In this document: positions 13,901 to 25,798 of the stretch, piece by piece
Position numbering within the stretch: position 1 is the stretch's first letter
Layout: each line of letters starts with the position of its first letter
Source of the DNA: Glandiceps talaboti
Lineage: Eukaryota > Hemichordata > Enteropneusta > Spengelidae
NCBI RefSeq assembly: GCF_964340395.1
Contig: NC_135561.1
Location: 9,262,232 to 9,326,231 of the forward strand
Direction of reading: 5' to 3'
DNA length: 64,000 bases
Made by a program: the position numbers and the translations under genes
The notes under the pieces: generated by a model
The model's input: the letters and a program-made list of their open reading frames with translations, nothing else
What the model was told of the DNA's origin: nothing
Database searches by the model: none

Positions 13901-15251
13901 CACTCACAGTATAGATGATTATAATAACCAACCCATAACACATGAAGCACATGAAGTATGCATGTGATAATTTACTTGTAATTATGTGAATTTAACATAC
14001 AAATATTTGATAATGACTTTTGAGGGTGTTGCTTACTGAATCAGTTCTAATCGTAATTATTACCAACATGATACCAACACAAGTATGGAATGATAGACAA
14101 ACCCAGTGCCACTAACACTATTAACAGCGTGGCTATCTACAAATTGTACCTATGACCCAAGTATATTATGCTCAAAACTATTCACTGTGATTTTCTTCAT
14201 TTTCCTCTCCAGAATAATTATTGAGATTTAAAAGTCAATAAATTCGTCACATGAAAACTAACCTTTTCTGGAAGATGATGTTTATAGACATCCAATACTA
14301 GATTGTTTGTATCTAGTGCAATACTGCCAACTGGATGGTAAGGTTTATAACATTCAGTAAAAAAGCCATGATGGAGATGTTTTTGTCTTCTTTCAAAATG
14401 TTTCTTCCAACTGTCTTCGTCATATTCAGGAATCAACGTCTGACTGGACCTTGTCAGTACTTTCTCACATTTATGACCATTTCCTGAAAGGTAACCATGA
14501 CAACACATACTCATGTCACTTTGACATAAAAATTCCATAAAACATGGGTTCGATAAACACATGTAGCTATTCCAAGCATCAGAAATGTCTCAAATCCCTG
14601 AGCAAAAGTATCATTGCCTTCAAGAATTCATACAAATTGCACCAGCTAATAGTATCATCGTGCCTGGCGTTTGTAATTTTCAATTTCTGTTTATTTCATA
14701 CATGTATAATAATTCTTCAATACGGTTAATGGAGATGTTTTATTTTGACTTTTAAATTACTCTGTTTCATCGTAGCTTTGTATTGTGACAGATTGTGCAG
14801 TTAAATATCAATATTTTCTTCTTTTCATATGGACCTAGAACCTGAGATAAACAACAAATAATAGATAATACTATTAAAGGCACATGTTGCCAGGTAATGA
14901 TCTATATAGCGCCACCAACGGCCACCAAACCGTTATTCATGCATGGCATGGGTCTGCAGTATTTTGTGTACTGATTTGTGAAAACGCAATCACCTGTATG
15001 GTTTATACGACAGCTGAATGACAAATAAAACATTAACCCTATTCTTTGTCACTTTAATGTGGCACAGAAGAGTTATTTCATAAACTTATGAGGAAAGAAT
15101 TTCAAAGCCTTAATATTTCGTGTGAATGTGACAAACCTTTTTCTACAGCAAAGTTATTCTTCAAAAATCGTACCAACTCAGTAACTTTACATCCATGGTG
15201 TGGTGTTGATGCAGTAGAATGGTCATGGGAAATTACTGTACCAACCACCAT
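5000..15251 (-). CDS. Unrecognised 707-aa protein, His-rich centre, 13 coding exons
   Basis: Coding exons in transcript order: 15251-15137, 14483-14263, 13513-13430, 12878-12717, 12344-12133, 11816-11631, 10819-10574, 9951-9782, 9122-9024, 7973-7784, 7210-7070, 6555-6432, 5173-5000. All introns are GT-AG and every junction keeps phase, giving 2124 coding bases. The family is not recognised. Residues about 327-500 (exons 7-9) are rich in histidine. Exon 6 holds a hydrophobic/basic helix-like stretch (SCKMLLRKLEAIYLLL). Exons 11-13 form a helical, conserved-looking C-terminus (FIQKFMALRLSPLF, KWYIDLKTECDHLVGSHD, IQFVLENILNDPTEFLVNW). No signal peptide or transmembrane segment is evident. It looks like an intracellular, probably single-copy gene. 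The start at 15251 is the weakest point: an in-frame ATG at 15377 would add 42 residues, but that extension crosses a MITE fragment. Confidence 0.8.
5160..6255. repeat. 52-bp minisatellite, about 21 copies, in the last intron
   Basis: The unit contains ctctcctgtacaaatagaat followed by gatagacaacacattattgat. Central copies (5330-6150) are almost identical; edge copies vary. The array starts inside the acceptor region of the last exon of the 707-aa gene, and each unit carries the sequence that forms that 3' splice site (tacag|gagagatta on the minus strand). Confidence 0.95.
9206..9300. mobile_element. Partial TTAA-type MITE
   Basis: It begins TTAAAGTGGACATATG followed by gtgaggattgagtatttatt, matching one end of the elements at 13087 and 27408. 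The other end is missing. It lies in an intron of the 707-aa gene. Confidence 0.65.
13087..13319. mobile_element. MITE with TTAA-type ends
   Basis: Ends are TTAA-AGTGGCCATATG and CATATGGCCACT-TTAG, with terminal inverted repeats of about 34 bp and a non-coding AT-rich interior. It sits in an intron of the 707-aa gene. Same family as 27408-27683; TTAA flanks are typical of the piggyBac superfamily. Confidence 0.8.
14832..15087 (+). repeat. Left arm of a long inverted repeat
   Basis: About 255 bp matching, in inverted orientation, 16788-17046 at roughly 75-80% identity by eye. Shared blocks include cattacctggcaacatg, gttggtggcgctata and gattgcgttttcaca (as read in the right arm). It lies in intron 1 of the 707-aa gene. 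Confidence 0.8.
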
Positions 15252-16480
15252 TCTGACCTTATGACCTGTGGACGAATGAAGAAATTGATGTGGCCATGTG
15301 GATGAGAATGAATTGTTTTTTAAACTTTCACATGGGGGAAAAACGTAATAGAGGGCGCCATACCTTATCGCAGTCATAGAGGGCGCCCTACTTTATCGCA
15401 GAGTACTAGGATATTGTGGGATCGTTGGATGTTTAAGCCGACTGTGATACATACAGCTCTGGTACGGGGTTATAAAACCTACATACCCTGATTTAATTCT
15501 CTTTTTATCATATAAAATAGTATTCACAGGACAACAAAATTCAAGAGGAATGTCGACAATCTAGTGAAGGGACTGTATGCAATGTGAGGAAACAAGCGTG
15601 TCCCGCGCGCAAATCATGAAAACAAAATAGAAACATGTACGGCTAGCTGTGTCAACAACACTTTCTTGCATTTACCGTAGTATAATTACACGGTCATAGG
15701 AACTCGTGGTGTATTCTAACCCTTTCAATATTTTCGACGATGTGCGTCAATGTTATAAATATTTCTAAATCCTGTTACACTCTGGCACACACATGAAACC
15801 GGCCACAAATTATGTTTCTGCGAACCATTCTTTCGACACGTACGGTTGTATATTCAACGCACACTCACTTGTACACTAAGGTTAGGATCATGCAGTTTAG
15901 TATTTGGGATTATATAACCGAAATATTAGGACAATAAAGTGATTTTTTACGTAGCTTTACGTTTGTGCGTGCTATCGTGTAGCATAACTGGAATTTGGCG
16001 TCAAAATGGGTTTTAGGTACCGTAGGGTAACATCATAAATACCGTATACATAAACCAACACACTCCTGTGTATGACTCATGCCATGCCGAGCCGAGTGTC
16101 GCACATTTCTGAGAAAGCAAATCATAAAATACCTCTTTATGCAGTGCTGCAAATAGTTGAAACAATTCGTGTACCAGTACTGACATCATTCAGTTCCAGT
16201 CGTTTACATAAATCGTAGTTCGTGTACATGTATACCTTCACATCACAGTGGAATAGTAGAACTTTGTTGAGACAACCGTGGAGCATTGTGGGTCGTTCTA
16301 ACTTCTATTCACAACAAAGTCATTATGCGCACGCGTACACGTTCTTCTTCCATTAGCTCAATGCGGAACTTACCCACTATCGAATATCTACTGATTTAAT
16401 GGTACAAATATCGGCATAAAAGATTCAAATTACTACCATTGCATGAATAAAATATTGTGCAATGTTAAAATTGATGCCCC
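15252..16480 (-). promoter_or_regulatory. Putative promoter region of the 707-aa gene
   Basis: The region between exon 1 and the right inverted-repeat arm has more CpG dinucleotides than its surroundings (cgcgcgc near 15605; acgcgtac near 16330) and no gene. This fits a housekeeping-type promoter. No TATA box was identified. Assignment rests on position and base composition only. Confidence 0.35.
15285..15330. mobile_element. Fragment of the TTAA-type MITE
   Basis: The string gtggccatgtggatgagaat matches the terminal repeat of the 27408 element; the rest is absent. It overlaps the 5' part of the exon 1 open frame, which argues against the upstream ATG at 15377. Confidence 0.5.
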
Positions 16481-16498
16481 CTCATGATGTAGGATTTA

Positions 16499-16540
16499 GT
16501 GGGGGTGTGGTGGTGGGGAGGGGTGGGGGTAGTACGCCCT
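16499..16540 (+). other. G-quadruplex-prone G-rich tract
   Basis: Runs of GGGGG, GGGG, GGGG and GGGGG separated by short loops lie within about 35 bp, fitting the four-run G4 pattern. It lies about 1.2 kb upstream of the 707-aa gene's start. Confidence 0.6.
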
Positions 16541-16787
16541 AAATTTTCAGACGGGGGTGTGCGGCCCAGTTCAAAACATCTACCTATATGTACGATCCTA
16601 AAACATATCCATTTATATTGTTATGGATTTCCAATTACAAACAGACCCATAGTTAAGGTATTCGAAAACATGAAGACGTTTCCCATGTTATCGACCCCGT
16701 GTAGGGGATGAAATGTCAATCCATGTTTTGCTGTAGCAAAAAATTTGCCACACTCACATGAACTTAATCATTTGAAATTATTTCATT

Positions 16788-17046
16788 AAAGTTTATGAAA
16801 TAACTCTTCTGTGCCACATTTAAGCAACAAAGCATAGGGTTGATGTTTTATTTGTAATTCGGCTATCGTATATATCTTGATTGCGTTTTCACATAGTTGT
16901 ACAAAAATACTACGGAACCATGAATAACGGTATAGTGACCGTTGGTGGCGCTATACTGATCATTACCTGGCAACATGGTTCAAGTGACCCATAGTGTTTT
17001 GTTATTTAAATTATCATTCATTGTTTACCTCAGGTTCGAGGTCCAT
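16788..17046 (-). repeat. Right arm of a long inverted repeat
   Basis: Inverted partner of 14832-15087. The two arms enclose about 1.7 kb that contains exon 1 and the presumed promoter of the 707-aa gene. No transposase frame lies between them. Confidence 0.8.
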
Positions 17047-17049
17047 GTA

Positions 17050-18980
17050 AATGTAAACTAAATGTTGGGTTTTTCATGTTGGTATGAAAAATGTCTAAAG
17101 TACAAACATGCTGAAAACAAAGTTGTGTGTTTGACCTTCTGGATAGAAGATGGAAACATGCACGTGCACATTCCGCTGTCTTTCATGTTTGAGTTCTGAA
17201 TGCATAGCTAAACACAATTCTGTCTGTATGCGTCACTGCGTGTACACCTGATATATTCTGTTCACATGCATGTATGCATTCCAACGTGCCAGTGTATCTA
17301 AACATCTCTAATATGACAATAGACACAGGTAGAGTTAGTTGAGTGTAAATGTTTGACCATTCCAATATCAAACTTGCATTGACCACATAGACCACACAAT
17401 GAAACACGTTCATACTAAGAGGTCAATATCCGTTACCTTTATTGTTGCTATAGTAACAGGAACCCTTTAAATCAGTCACATTAAACTTGATATCACATCT
17501 TGACAAAACTGTATGCTCCTGCTGTAATGGCAGTAAGAACTTAATAATTGGCAGTGTCTAAATATTTTGTCATTGATGTTTTTCATTTCATATTCATGTG
17601 TATGAAATTAACTAATCAAAATGCATATTGAAGGCATACTACATTGAACTTCTTGAAATATATGGTGTGACATGATACCAACAACAGCTAAATAAGAAGT
17701 TAACATTACTGAACCTTCTTTGGGAGTACAAAACAAACTCAGAGGTGTGTGTGATTTGTCAAAAATCTTTGGCAACTTGAAGACATGTATGAATTTTTTG
17801 GAATGTATGAGTCTGCCAATACATATTCACACTTAATCAAATAAAAGGTCATTGTTCAGGATACAGACAGAAAGTTTGTAGTAGGCACTAAATTTAAGAT
17901 GTTTGATACTTGGTGTCTTGGACCAACGATAGACAGGGATTATTACATCATTAGACTGTTTGCTCATGGAAAACTTTAGATTACTGTCTGGTAAATATAT
18001 AGTTGTACAAGAACTTGGTTCACAGTCATTTGAATAATGCAAAACACACATCAGAACACATATCATATTTCTTATGAAAGTGCTTTGAAAAATGACAATC
18101 CCTCCAGAACTCATCACTAAAACACAAATGCATAATATTGTTGCTGCCATCAGTAGTGGCCATATTTGCTCTCTGATTGGTTGCTTGCAGTGACCAGTAA
18201 ACAAGATGGTGGCATACTTCCCAATCTGATTTAAATCTGATGTACGAAACTATGCTCAACTTCCTTCATTTGGCTCCTCCTGTTATCGTCATTTGTTCTT
18301 TTTTTTTGTTCTTTGAGCAACATCTGACGCAATACCATAGTCTCGAGTTCTCGTATGAAATCTTGTACTTTTGTGTAGCCATCCACAATCTGTCTTACAA
18401 TGTAATACTCAACATTCGAAATTGTAACAAAGAACTGCCAAATAATAATGATAACACTGTTGTATGCACTCTATGCTTCGATCTCTTTTTCAAACAGAGC
18501 ATTCTTAAGTACTGAACCTGTATGTTTCGGTATATTTCACATTCTCATTCGTTGAGTAAATCCACTCACTGCTCATGTTTTTGCATGACAATTCCTATCT
18601 ATGACAATAAAATTAGGACACAGGGGTAAATCATAGTACCAAGTTCGCTACATAAGATTTCACCAGCTTGCATACTTCCATGAATAACAAAACACTGTAA
18701 ACATACGCGGCCTTTCGTTTCAAACTTTGCTGTTATCAGAGATGGTGATTTAATCAAATACAAAGTGTTATATTAGTGATACTTGATTGAACTTCCCTGA
18801 GGTTATGAGTATGTTGTAGATATCTGACAAAATAGTAAAATGTGCATGTTTAAGCTTCTTTTGTCAATAGTAGGGAAAAAATCAAGCATGGCCACTACTA
18901 ATTGCAGTACTACTTGAATCCTTCAACTGGAAGCTGAAGCTGTTGAAGGGAAACAGTTTCCAGTGATGCTGTATGGGAGT
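17050..18980. other. No supported gene
   Basis: One minus-strand open frame (17833-18204) has a hydrophobic segment near its N-terminus but no recognisable domain. Nothing else is coherent. Part of this stretch may be the 3' flank of the piggyBac element. Confidence 0.4.
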
Positions 18981-18987
18981 TTGCTCA

Positions 18988-21900
18988 TCACCAGTATTCT
19001 ACAAGGTCATGGTACTTGTCAAAGCATGTTTTATCATCATAATCTTTGTCAGTACTTTGGATGCAGAGAAACACGTTGCATTGTTTACATTTGAAGACGG
19101 ACCTTGGGTATGATCGGTTTTGGACACGCTGTATGTCACCTGGGTCTTTGGAGTGACGAATTTTCTGAACACAAACAGCACACTGTCTTCCACCTGCGGC
19201 CATGCGTTTTGGTCTGTGGAGCCCTTCTAGACGTTGCTCTTTTGTAACTCTTTTGTGAGAGGCCTGAAGGGTACGTTCGGCACGCCAACTGTCTGTCAGC
19301 TGATTGATCAACTCTGTACGAAAATCTAACAGAGTCCGCTTTCTGTGGTGTCGAGGCGCATGGGGGATGAAGTAACTTTCAACAATGTAGGCATTTAATA
19401 TCGCAACTTCAATACAGTAGAATAGGATACGTATGTACCATTGGAAAGATTTTCTGGCATATCCATAGTATTGGATCATTTCATTGCAGAGATCAACACC
19501 TCCCATGTGCATGTTGTAATCAGGGAGCAACGGAGGGCACGTTATCAGCTTTGGTTCTTCAGCTTCCTGTCTCTCAATTTTCACTGGATTGCCATCACTT
19601 TCAGGAGGATGTATGGTGGACAGGAAGTACACTGGTTTTCTATCCATCCAACTGGTAGCAAGTAGAGGGCCAGCCATTCTCCACTTGACAGTACCTTGTT
19701 CTTCATTGTCCAGCTGTATCTCAGGTGGAAGTGAGGAGTTGAATGTCACTGTTCCACACAGTAATGTTCCATGCTGGTATAATTCATTGGCAAGTTTGAC
19801 ACTGGCGAAGAAGTCGTCTGTGTACAAGTGATGACCTTTGTGCAATAAACCTTCAAGAAGATCGAATACAACTTGATGTGCCTGTCCTACCTCAGGTCTG
19901 TTACCTGCTTTACCTACGAAAATGAAGAAATAAAGATAAATTATTTTCCTAAGTACTCTTAATCAAATACTGTTTAGTTCCATAAATACCGTATGCACAT
20001 CAAATGACGTTATCGAACTCAAACTCAAATCCACAGACATACAAATGTACATTGTAGTTCCAATGCTAAAGTCCTGTTAGTCTCACTATCTTTGTGACAC
20101 GTCTGAAATATTGCCATACTAGTCTAGTTCCTGACAACTTTATTCTGATTTTACACTATGTTATCTTCACACAATATGTCTAGTCAATGTTGTTACTCAA
20201 GGCATACAAGCGACCTATCGGTCAGAATAGCTCCGCTGTTCTTTTTAGTTTTTATTTTGGTAGCGATGATCACCGCACACCTTTATGGCCTAGGCATGCC
20301 TTGCCTTGCTTACACGAGTTGTCTTCATTCTAGTTCTCTGTCACTCCAAATTGCACGACAATATAGAATTAATCACAAGTTACATGTTATCTGAAAACAT
20401 CAAACTTTTATAGTGGGTCTGAAGTGTGATTTTAGTGAGTACCAAGAACTCCCGCATTGCTACTGAGTACTGGCTGTGGAAAATCGCCCGGTCAAACGAG
20501 GCCAGCTTCAACTCCCAGGTCAAATCAGTCATTTTCTACCGAAAATTCTTGAACGGTCCGGACCGTTACACAACTAAATTAACTTGCCATGGTTATTTAA
20601 AACACATAAAAATCTACCTTTTTGTGAAATTTGTAAACTTTCCGGTCCGCATTGAGGAAACTATGAGCGAAAAACCGGGCCGAAATTCCAGGGCCTCAAG
20701 TATGCGCGTCCACAATTCGTCGGAAAATCGGTATTCCTAAATGTAATGCCAAAATTTATTTTGTTGGCACGAAAGAAGAGATGTCAGTTGAGGTTTAGGT
20801 GTTTTCAGTATCTAAAATGGGGGACTATAGTGAAAGTTACGGCGAGTTGAAAATACCGGAAAATAAGGCCCGTGAGCAGCCATTCAAAGTGTAACGGTCG
20901 CTATCTGGAGGACGAGTATAAAGTTGGCATCAGATTCAGATTCAGATGGCGTCATATTGAGCGTCAGATTCAGCGTCAGATACAGTAGCCTCAGATCCGA
21001 AGACACCCGACGGACTCAATCAAAACTGAAATAATACCGTTGCGACTACAGGGAAAGATTCTGCTTCACAACCTTTTGATGATAATGTACACGGTGTTAG
21101 TAAAAGCTGGGAGTAAAAGCTAAGTTTACATATGTAATATGTTGTCATTTTTAAAATTTGAATTTAAAATTTAAAAATTGTGCAAGCAGAGCATTCCATC
21201 TTCCATCAAAAGGTTGTGAAGCAGAATCTTTCCCTGTAGCGTTGGGTGTCTTCGGATCTGAGGCTATCTGAGGCTGGCGCTGAATCTGACGCTCAATATG
21301 ACGCTAGCTGAATCTGAATCTGATGCCAACTTTATACTCAATAGATTGTATGCAAATGAGGGTATTGCGGACTGGCTGATTATGTAGAAGGGGTGCAAAA
21401 TTTGGATTTGAAGATTACAACCCTGTTTGTAACAAACACTTGTCTTTTGGGTGCACAATGCGTAGAATTATGACTATAGCACATATTACATTGCTTGTTT
21501 GACGTCAATAGTGTCTTTTGAAAAGTGGCAGTTTACTTAAAGTCTCGTGGACTGATTTCCAATATGGCGTCAGTCACAATGCTCATTAACATATTAATTT
21601 TTTTGTTAAATTACAAAAAAAAAAAAAAATCATAAAAAAATAGAAAAGATGTGCTGACTTGAAATTAACAAATCTGAGTAAGCTACCCCCTGCGCATCAA
21701 CACACCAGATATCAAAGCAATCTTACAAGTAGTATTTGAGGAGATGATGAAAATAACATTTTTTGAAAAAAAATCATAAAAAATTGAAAATGGCACAGAT
21801 CAACTTGGCATGAACGAATCTGAATAGCCTCCCCCCAGGGAACATGCACACCAAACATCTAAGAATTCTGAAGATGAAAATATAAAAAAGTTGACGGACA

Positions 21901-23768
21901 CCATACTATACACCTCAATACCCACCTATACCTAAAGCTAAGCTTTCAGCTTTCGCTGACAGCAGAGCTAATAAAATGTGGTTCAACCTCATGGTGGGCG
22001 AAGCACAAATGGTGCATGACAGTAGTAATCCATCACAAATTGACAGGCTGTCATCATTGCTTTATTCATTGATACATGTAAGAGGCAAAATGTGCATTTT
22101 TTATAGCAAATCTGGCCTCCATTTTGTTGTAAATGACAAGGTCACAATATTGATTTGAGTGCGAGTGTAGTCATGGGTGTCTGAGATACAGCTTTCCATG
22201 GATGGATGGATGGATGGATGGATGCATACATGCACTCACTCACGCATGCACACACATGGATAACGAGAAAGCCAAGGGTCTTAATGTACAATCCCTCCAT
22301 GCCAAGCTCATTTGGGATTACAACCCCTCAGCAACCATGTCAGTCAGAGTGTGTCTCCTCACTATAGAAAAAGCCATCATCCTTGACCTGAGGCAGTCCC
22401 AAGTCCTACCTGAGGTAGGATAGATTTGTGTCTACACGTAGGAAGGTTACAGTGGAGATGACATGCATTCCGTCCTGACAGTACATAGGACGAAGTCAGG
22501 AGGGTTTCAGGAAACCTCTCAAAGGTGTCCTAACTCAGGACAGTTTCAGGACGCGTTTGCGTCTACACAGGCTTCAAACTATCCTTTTAGTGCCGTGTAG
22601 ACGGGGTTAATGTGTGTATCTATGTGTAAAATATAAACATGTCAGCGTTCCAATGCATCTCAGACCACTAAAAATTTAGTGGTCTGATAATGCACACAAT
22701 AATAGGCTGAATGCTGGATTATCTGTATACGCAAATTATCGTGCAATGTATATATGTAAATCCTTATGCAAATTAAACCAGCGCCCCAGCAATTTATCCT
22801 GAGAACACTGCATGTGTAGTAACATACAAAGTAACTTATGTAGTGTCATGAACGTCAAAGAAGTGTGTCAGAATAGAATTGAATTTACCTTGATATACCT
22901 GAAGCCTTTTTACATAACCTGTTCGTGATTCGGATAAAACCCATGCTTTGGTTCCGAATCTGCGACGTTTACTTCTTGTAAAAAGTTTGAACGCCAGTCT
23001 ACCCTTGTATGGTATTATGGATTCGTCAACTGAAACTTCTCTGGCAGTGTTATAGGCGTCGAAATAGTTTTTGTTTATCTTATCCAGAAACGCTCTGATA
23101 CTGAACAACCCATCGAAGTCAGGGTGACCTCTTGGAAGCCGTGCTTTGTCATCACAAACATACAGGTATTTGAAAATTTTCGTGAAACGATCCCTTGACA
23201 TTACTTCAGGAAAGTTCGACATAAATAGCCTATCTGTTCTCTTCCAATACATCCCCAGACTTGGCAATTTCAAAATACCCATGGCAAGAGACAACCCGAG
23301 GAAAGCTCTCATTTCCTCGATGCAAATATCTTTCCATGCTGCAGTGCCAGGTTTCTCTGCGTTACCTTCCCTCTTCCGGATCCGAGTTGCATTTAAATTT
23401 GTCATGTCGACAAGTAATTGAATCAAGTCATTATCAAGAAAAATGCTGACGTAATCTATAGCACGACTGTCTTTCGACATATCTATTGTAGGTCCTACGT
23501 GGCGAACATAGGTAGGGGCATGCCTGTTGTTCACAACGTGTTGCCATTCTGGTGGATCTTGCAGCTCATCTTCTCCACCGTCACTCTCATCATCGTTGTT
23601 TACACGTTTATAGCTTACTTTGACATCTGCTTGGTCTGTTATATCGTCGATGCCATCATCATCGCTGTCAGAACTACCTTCGATGTCATTGGCGTCGAAG
23701 ATGTCACACAAAGGATCCTCGTCCTGGACTGGATCAGAACGGAGTTGTCGTCTTGTCGCCATTTTCAA
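18988..23768 (-). CDS. piggyBac-like transposase, 601 aa, two exons
   Basis: Exon 1 is 23768-22889 and exon 2 is 19913-18988, joined by a phase-1 GT-AG intron of 2975 bp inside the catalytic domain (CAA-G|gtaaat ... cgtag|GT-AAA). The product is a DDE_Tnp_1_7 (piggyBac) transposase, which cuts and pastes DNA at TTAA sites. It starts with an acidic N-terminal region (residues about 20-75). Catalytic Asp candidates are D248 (VSVDESIIPYKG), D326 (LYTDDFFAS) and D434 (MGGVDLCNEM). It ends with a Cys/His-rich zinc-binding region (about 528-590: CAVC, CKQC, CFDKYH). Length matches the usual ~600 aa. No stop or frameshift interrupts it, so it is either a recently active element or a domesticated PGBD-like gene. 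Terminal inverted repeats were not found by eye. Confidence 0.9.
20914..21339. mobile_element. MITE with GAGTATAAAGTTGGC ends, copy 1
   Basis: Terminal inverted repeats of about 150 bp begin gagtataaagttggcatcag and contain tattgagcgtcag, cctcagatccgaagacac and gcagaatctttccct. The interior is short and non-coding. Further copies at 32846-33085 and, as one end only, 31084-31107. Confidence 0.85.
22197..22224. repeat. (GGAT)n microsatellite
   Basis: A short run of ATGG tetranucleotides inside the piggyBac intron. Confidence 0.9.
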
Positions 23769-23769
23769 A

Positions 23770-25725
23770 GTCAGAAGTCGTGTTTAGCATGCTAGCTACA
23801 AAGGTCATGTTTGTATTCATATGCAAATTAAGGTTTGTACACTGATGAACTGACGCAGAGAACTAAAAAGCGGGACTTGAGAATAGGTCTGTTGATTCCT
23901 ACATTTATAAGAGGGGTGTAGACTCTCCCATAGTTCTCGGAGCTCGCATTGCTGTTTATGTGTGTATCGATATCTACTTTTGTACTCCATGCGTTGCCAT
24001 GTGTTTATATACTTGTACTATGTGCCCTCATCGACCAAATAGTGCTAACCATTCGTTTACGTGTAACTGCAATTATCATGAAGATGAAGCCCTTGGTTGA
24101 GGGCGCTCAGTAGAATTAACTCACAAATAACAGAAATATTATAATAACAAGGTAGTCATGGTAAAGCTGGTTAATAAACCAACAAGTTAAAATTGATTTA
24201 GTAAGAAAAATAAACATTACCAGATTTTCAAATCATTACTTTCTTACATGACACCTACGAAAAAGATATTTTTAAAAAGAAAACAAGCAAATAAAAACCA
24301 AATATTTGTAAACAAATATGGCTAATTCTAAGTCCTCGTGGTTCAAGCATGGTTTAGTCTTGTTAATGATCCCAGACTAGAAGCCGTTTCAAGACAAAGG
24401 CATGCATTATGACGGACTTGAACTGTACTCGGTCCTTCCTACTTCCATTGTCTGATGTAAAAACTAATAACACACCGAACATAGTCTAGTTTCTATAAAG
24501 TATCGCATTTTCGTAATAATGCATTTTCATCGATTCGATATTTAATTAAAAATGATAATAAGACATTTTTAACTACCAAAAAACCCCCACCCCCTCCGTG
24601 TGATAGGTAATTAACGGATTAGATGCATATATAATTTGACAGATAAAGTCGCGCTGTGGCACAGGTTAGGTTTATTTGAAAATTGAGTGACAATACTTCC
24701 ATAAAACCATAATTAAACTATTCTACAACCGCTTTCATATTAGTGTTTACTGACTTTGTTTGCTACAATTACACAGAAACCAATACTAACTGCACACTGT
24801 ACTCTTTAAGACAGCAAGATCGCATTTTCTTGCTACATTTTGTCTAAATGGAATAAACCATTTAAACTGTCAGCAACTTGAGTCAGACATGTGGGCGCCA
24901 ATATTTTGATGTCTGTATTTGATGACAGCTGCATGGCCTGGTGGCATGTTAGTTCATTTCATTTAGACACAGCGTCGCAAGGAACTGTTTTCATTCAATC
25001 TTGTTATATTGAAATGTAGCATGTGCAGATTGTTTTCGGTTTCTGCCTAGTTGTATTAAATAGAGCCAGTGAACACTAATATGAAACGGGTTGTAGTTTG
25101 ATGTTAATGTTGAACTGAAATAGTATTCTGGCGGAGTATTCCTAAATACATTGTTTGTTTTACACTTTTTTTTGTACTTTTTACTGAAAGCATAAAATCT
25201 AACCTACGTAGATATTAAATGTCTTTGGTGACAGCTGATGAACTGCTAATATCAACTAGATAACTATAAGCTGCCACCCTGTAGAACATTGCTGACCAGC
25301 ATGCTGTCGACAGTATTACGGACATTTTAGGAACAGACTATACACGTCCTTTCACTGAAGGTGAAAGAAAAAGGTACCACCTCGTAAAACTGTTATCAAA
25401 AAAACACTGGGACACAGTCAATTGTGGGCTAATATTTTATTCAAGGACGAATATAAGCATCGGTGACGGTAAATTTGTGAAAATTCGTAAATATCTACTG
25501 GGGCATTTTTTTTATTACAAGCGAGGTAACGGTTGATAGATGGGTTGTGACGAAGGCTACTATTGGCGTCGACTGAGCTTACTTTGGGAAGGTGATTTAG
25601 CAAAATATGGACTCTATTGAGAATTTAGAACGAACGTCTTCAGGTTAAAATTCGGCATTGCGACAATCCTTTAAATCGTATTCTCACATAAATAACTTTA
25701 AATGTGCTTTCCAGAGGTCTCCTAG
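23770..25725. other. No supported gene
   Basis: Upstream flank of the piggyBac gene and spacer before the LINE fragment. Only short, domain-free open frames were seen. Confidence 0.4.
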
Positions 25726-25728
25726 TCG

Positions 25729-25798
25729 CTCATTCATTCATTCATTCATTCATTCATTCATTCATTCATTCATTCATTCATTCATTCATTCATTCATT
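25729..25798. repeat. (TTCA)n array, LINE 3' tail
   Basis: About 17 copies of the tetranucleotide, directly following the LINE polyadenylation-like AATAAA on the minus strand. It was probably created with the insertion. Confidence 0.9.

Larger units (their letters stand above)
19914..22888 (-). other. Intron of the piggyBac gene with nested repeats
   Basis: The 2975-bp intron holds a 426-bp inverted-repeat element (20914-21339), a GGAT microsatellite (about 22197-22222), poly-A tracts and otherwise non-coding DNA. The plus-strand frame at 20426-20740 has no recognisable domain. Confidence 0.7.

Noticed and set aside
17833-18259. Two overlapping minus-strand frames, one with a hydrophobic stretch (PLLMAATILCICVLVM)
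   Set aside because: Could be a signal-anchor of a type II membrane enzyme, but no downstream domain, exon partners or conserved motif was found.
20426-20740. 104-aa plus-strand frame
   Set aside because: Lies inside the piggyBac intron, has no recognisable motif and an implausible composition.
23418-23795. 125-aa plus-strand frame opposite the transposase
   Set aside because: Shadow of the piggyBac exon 1 coding strand.
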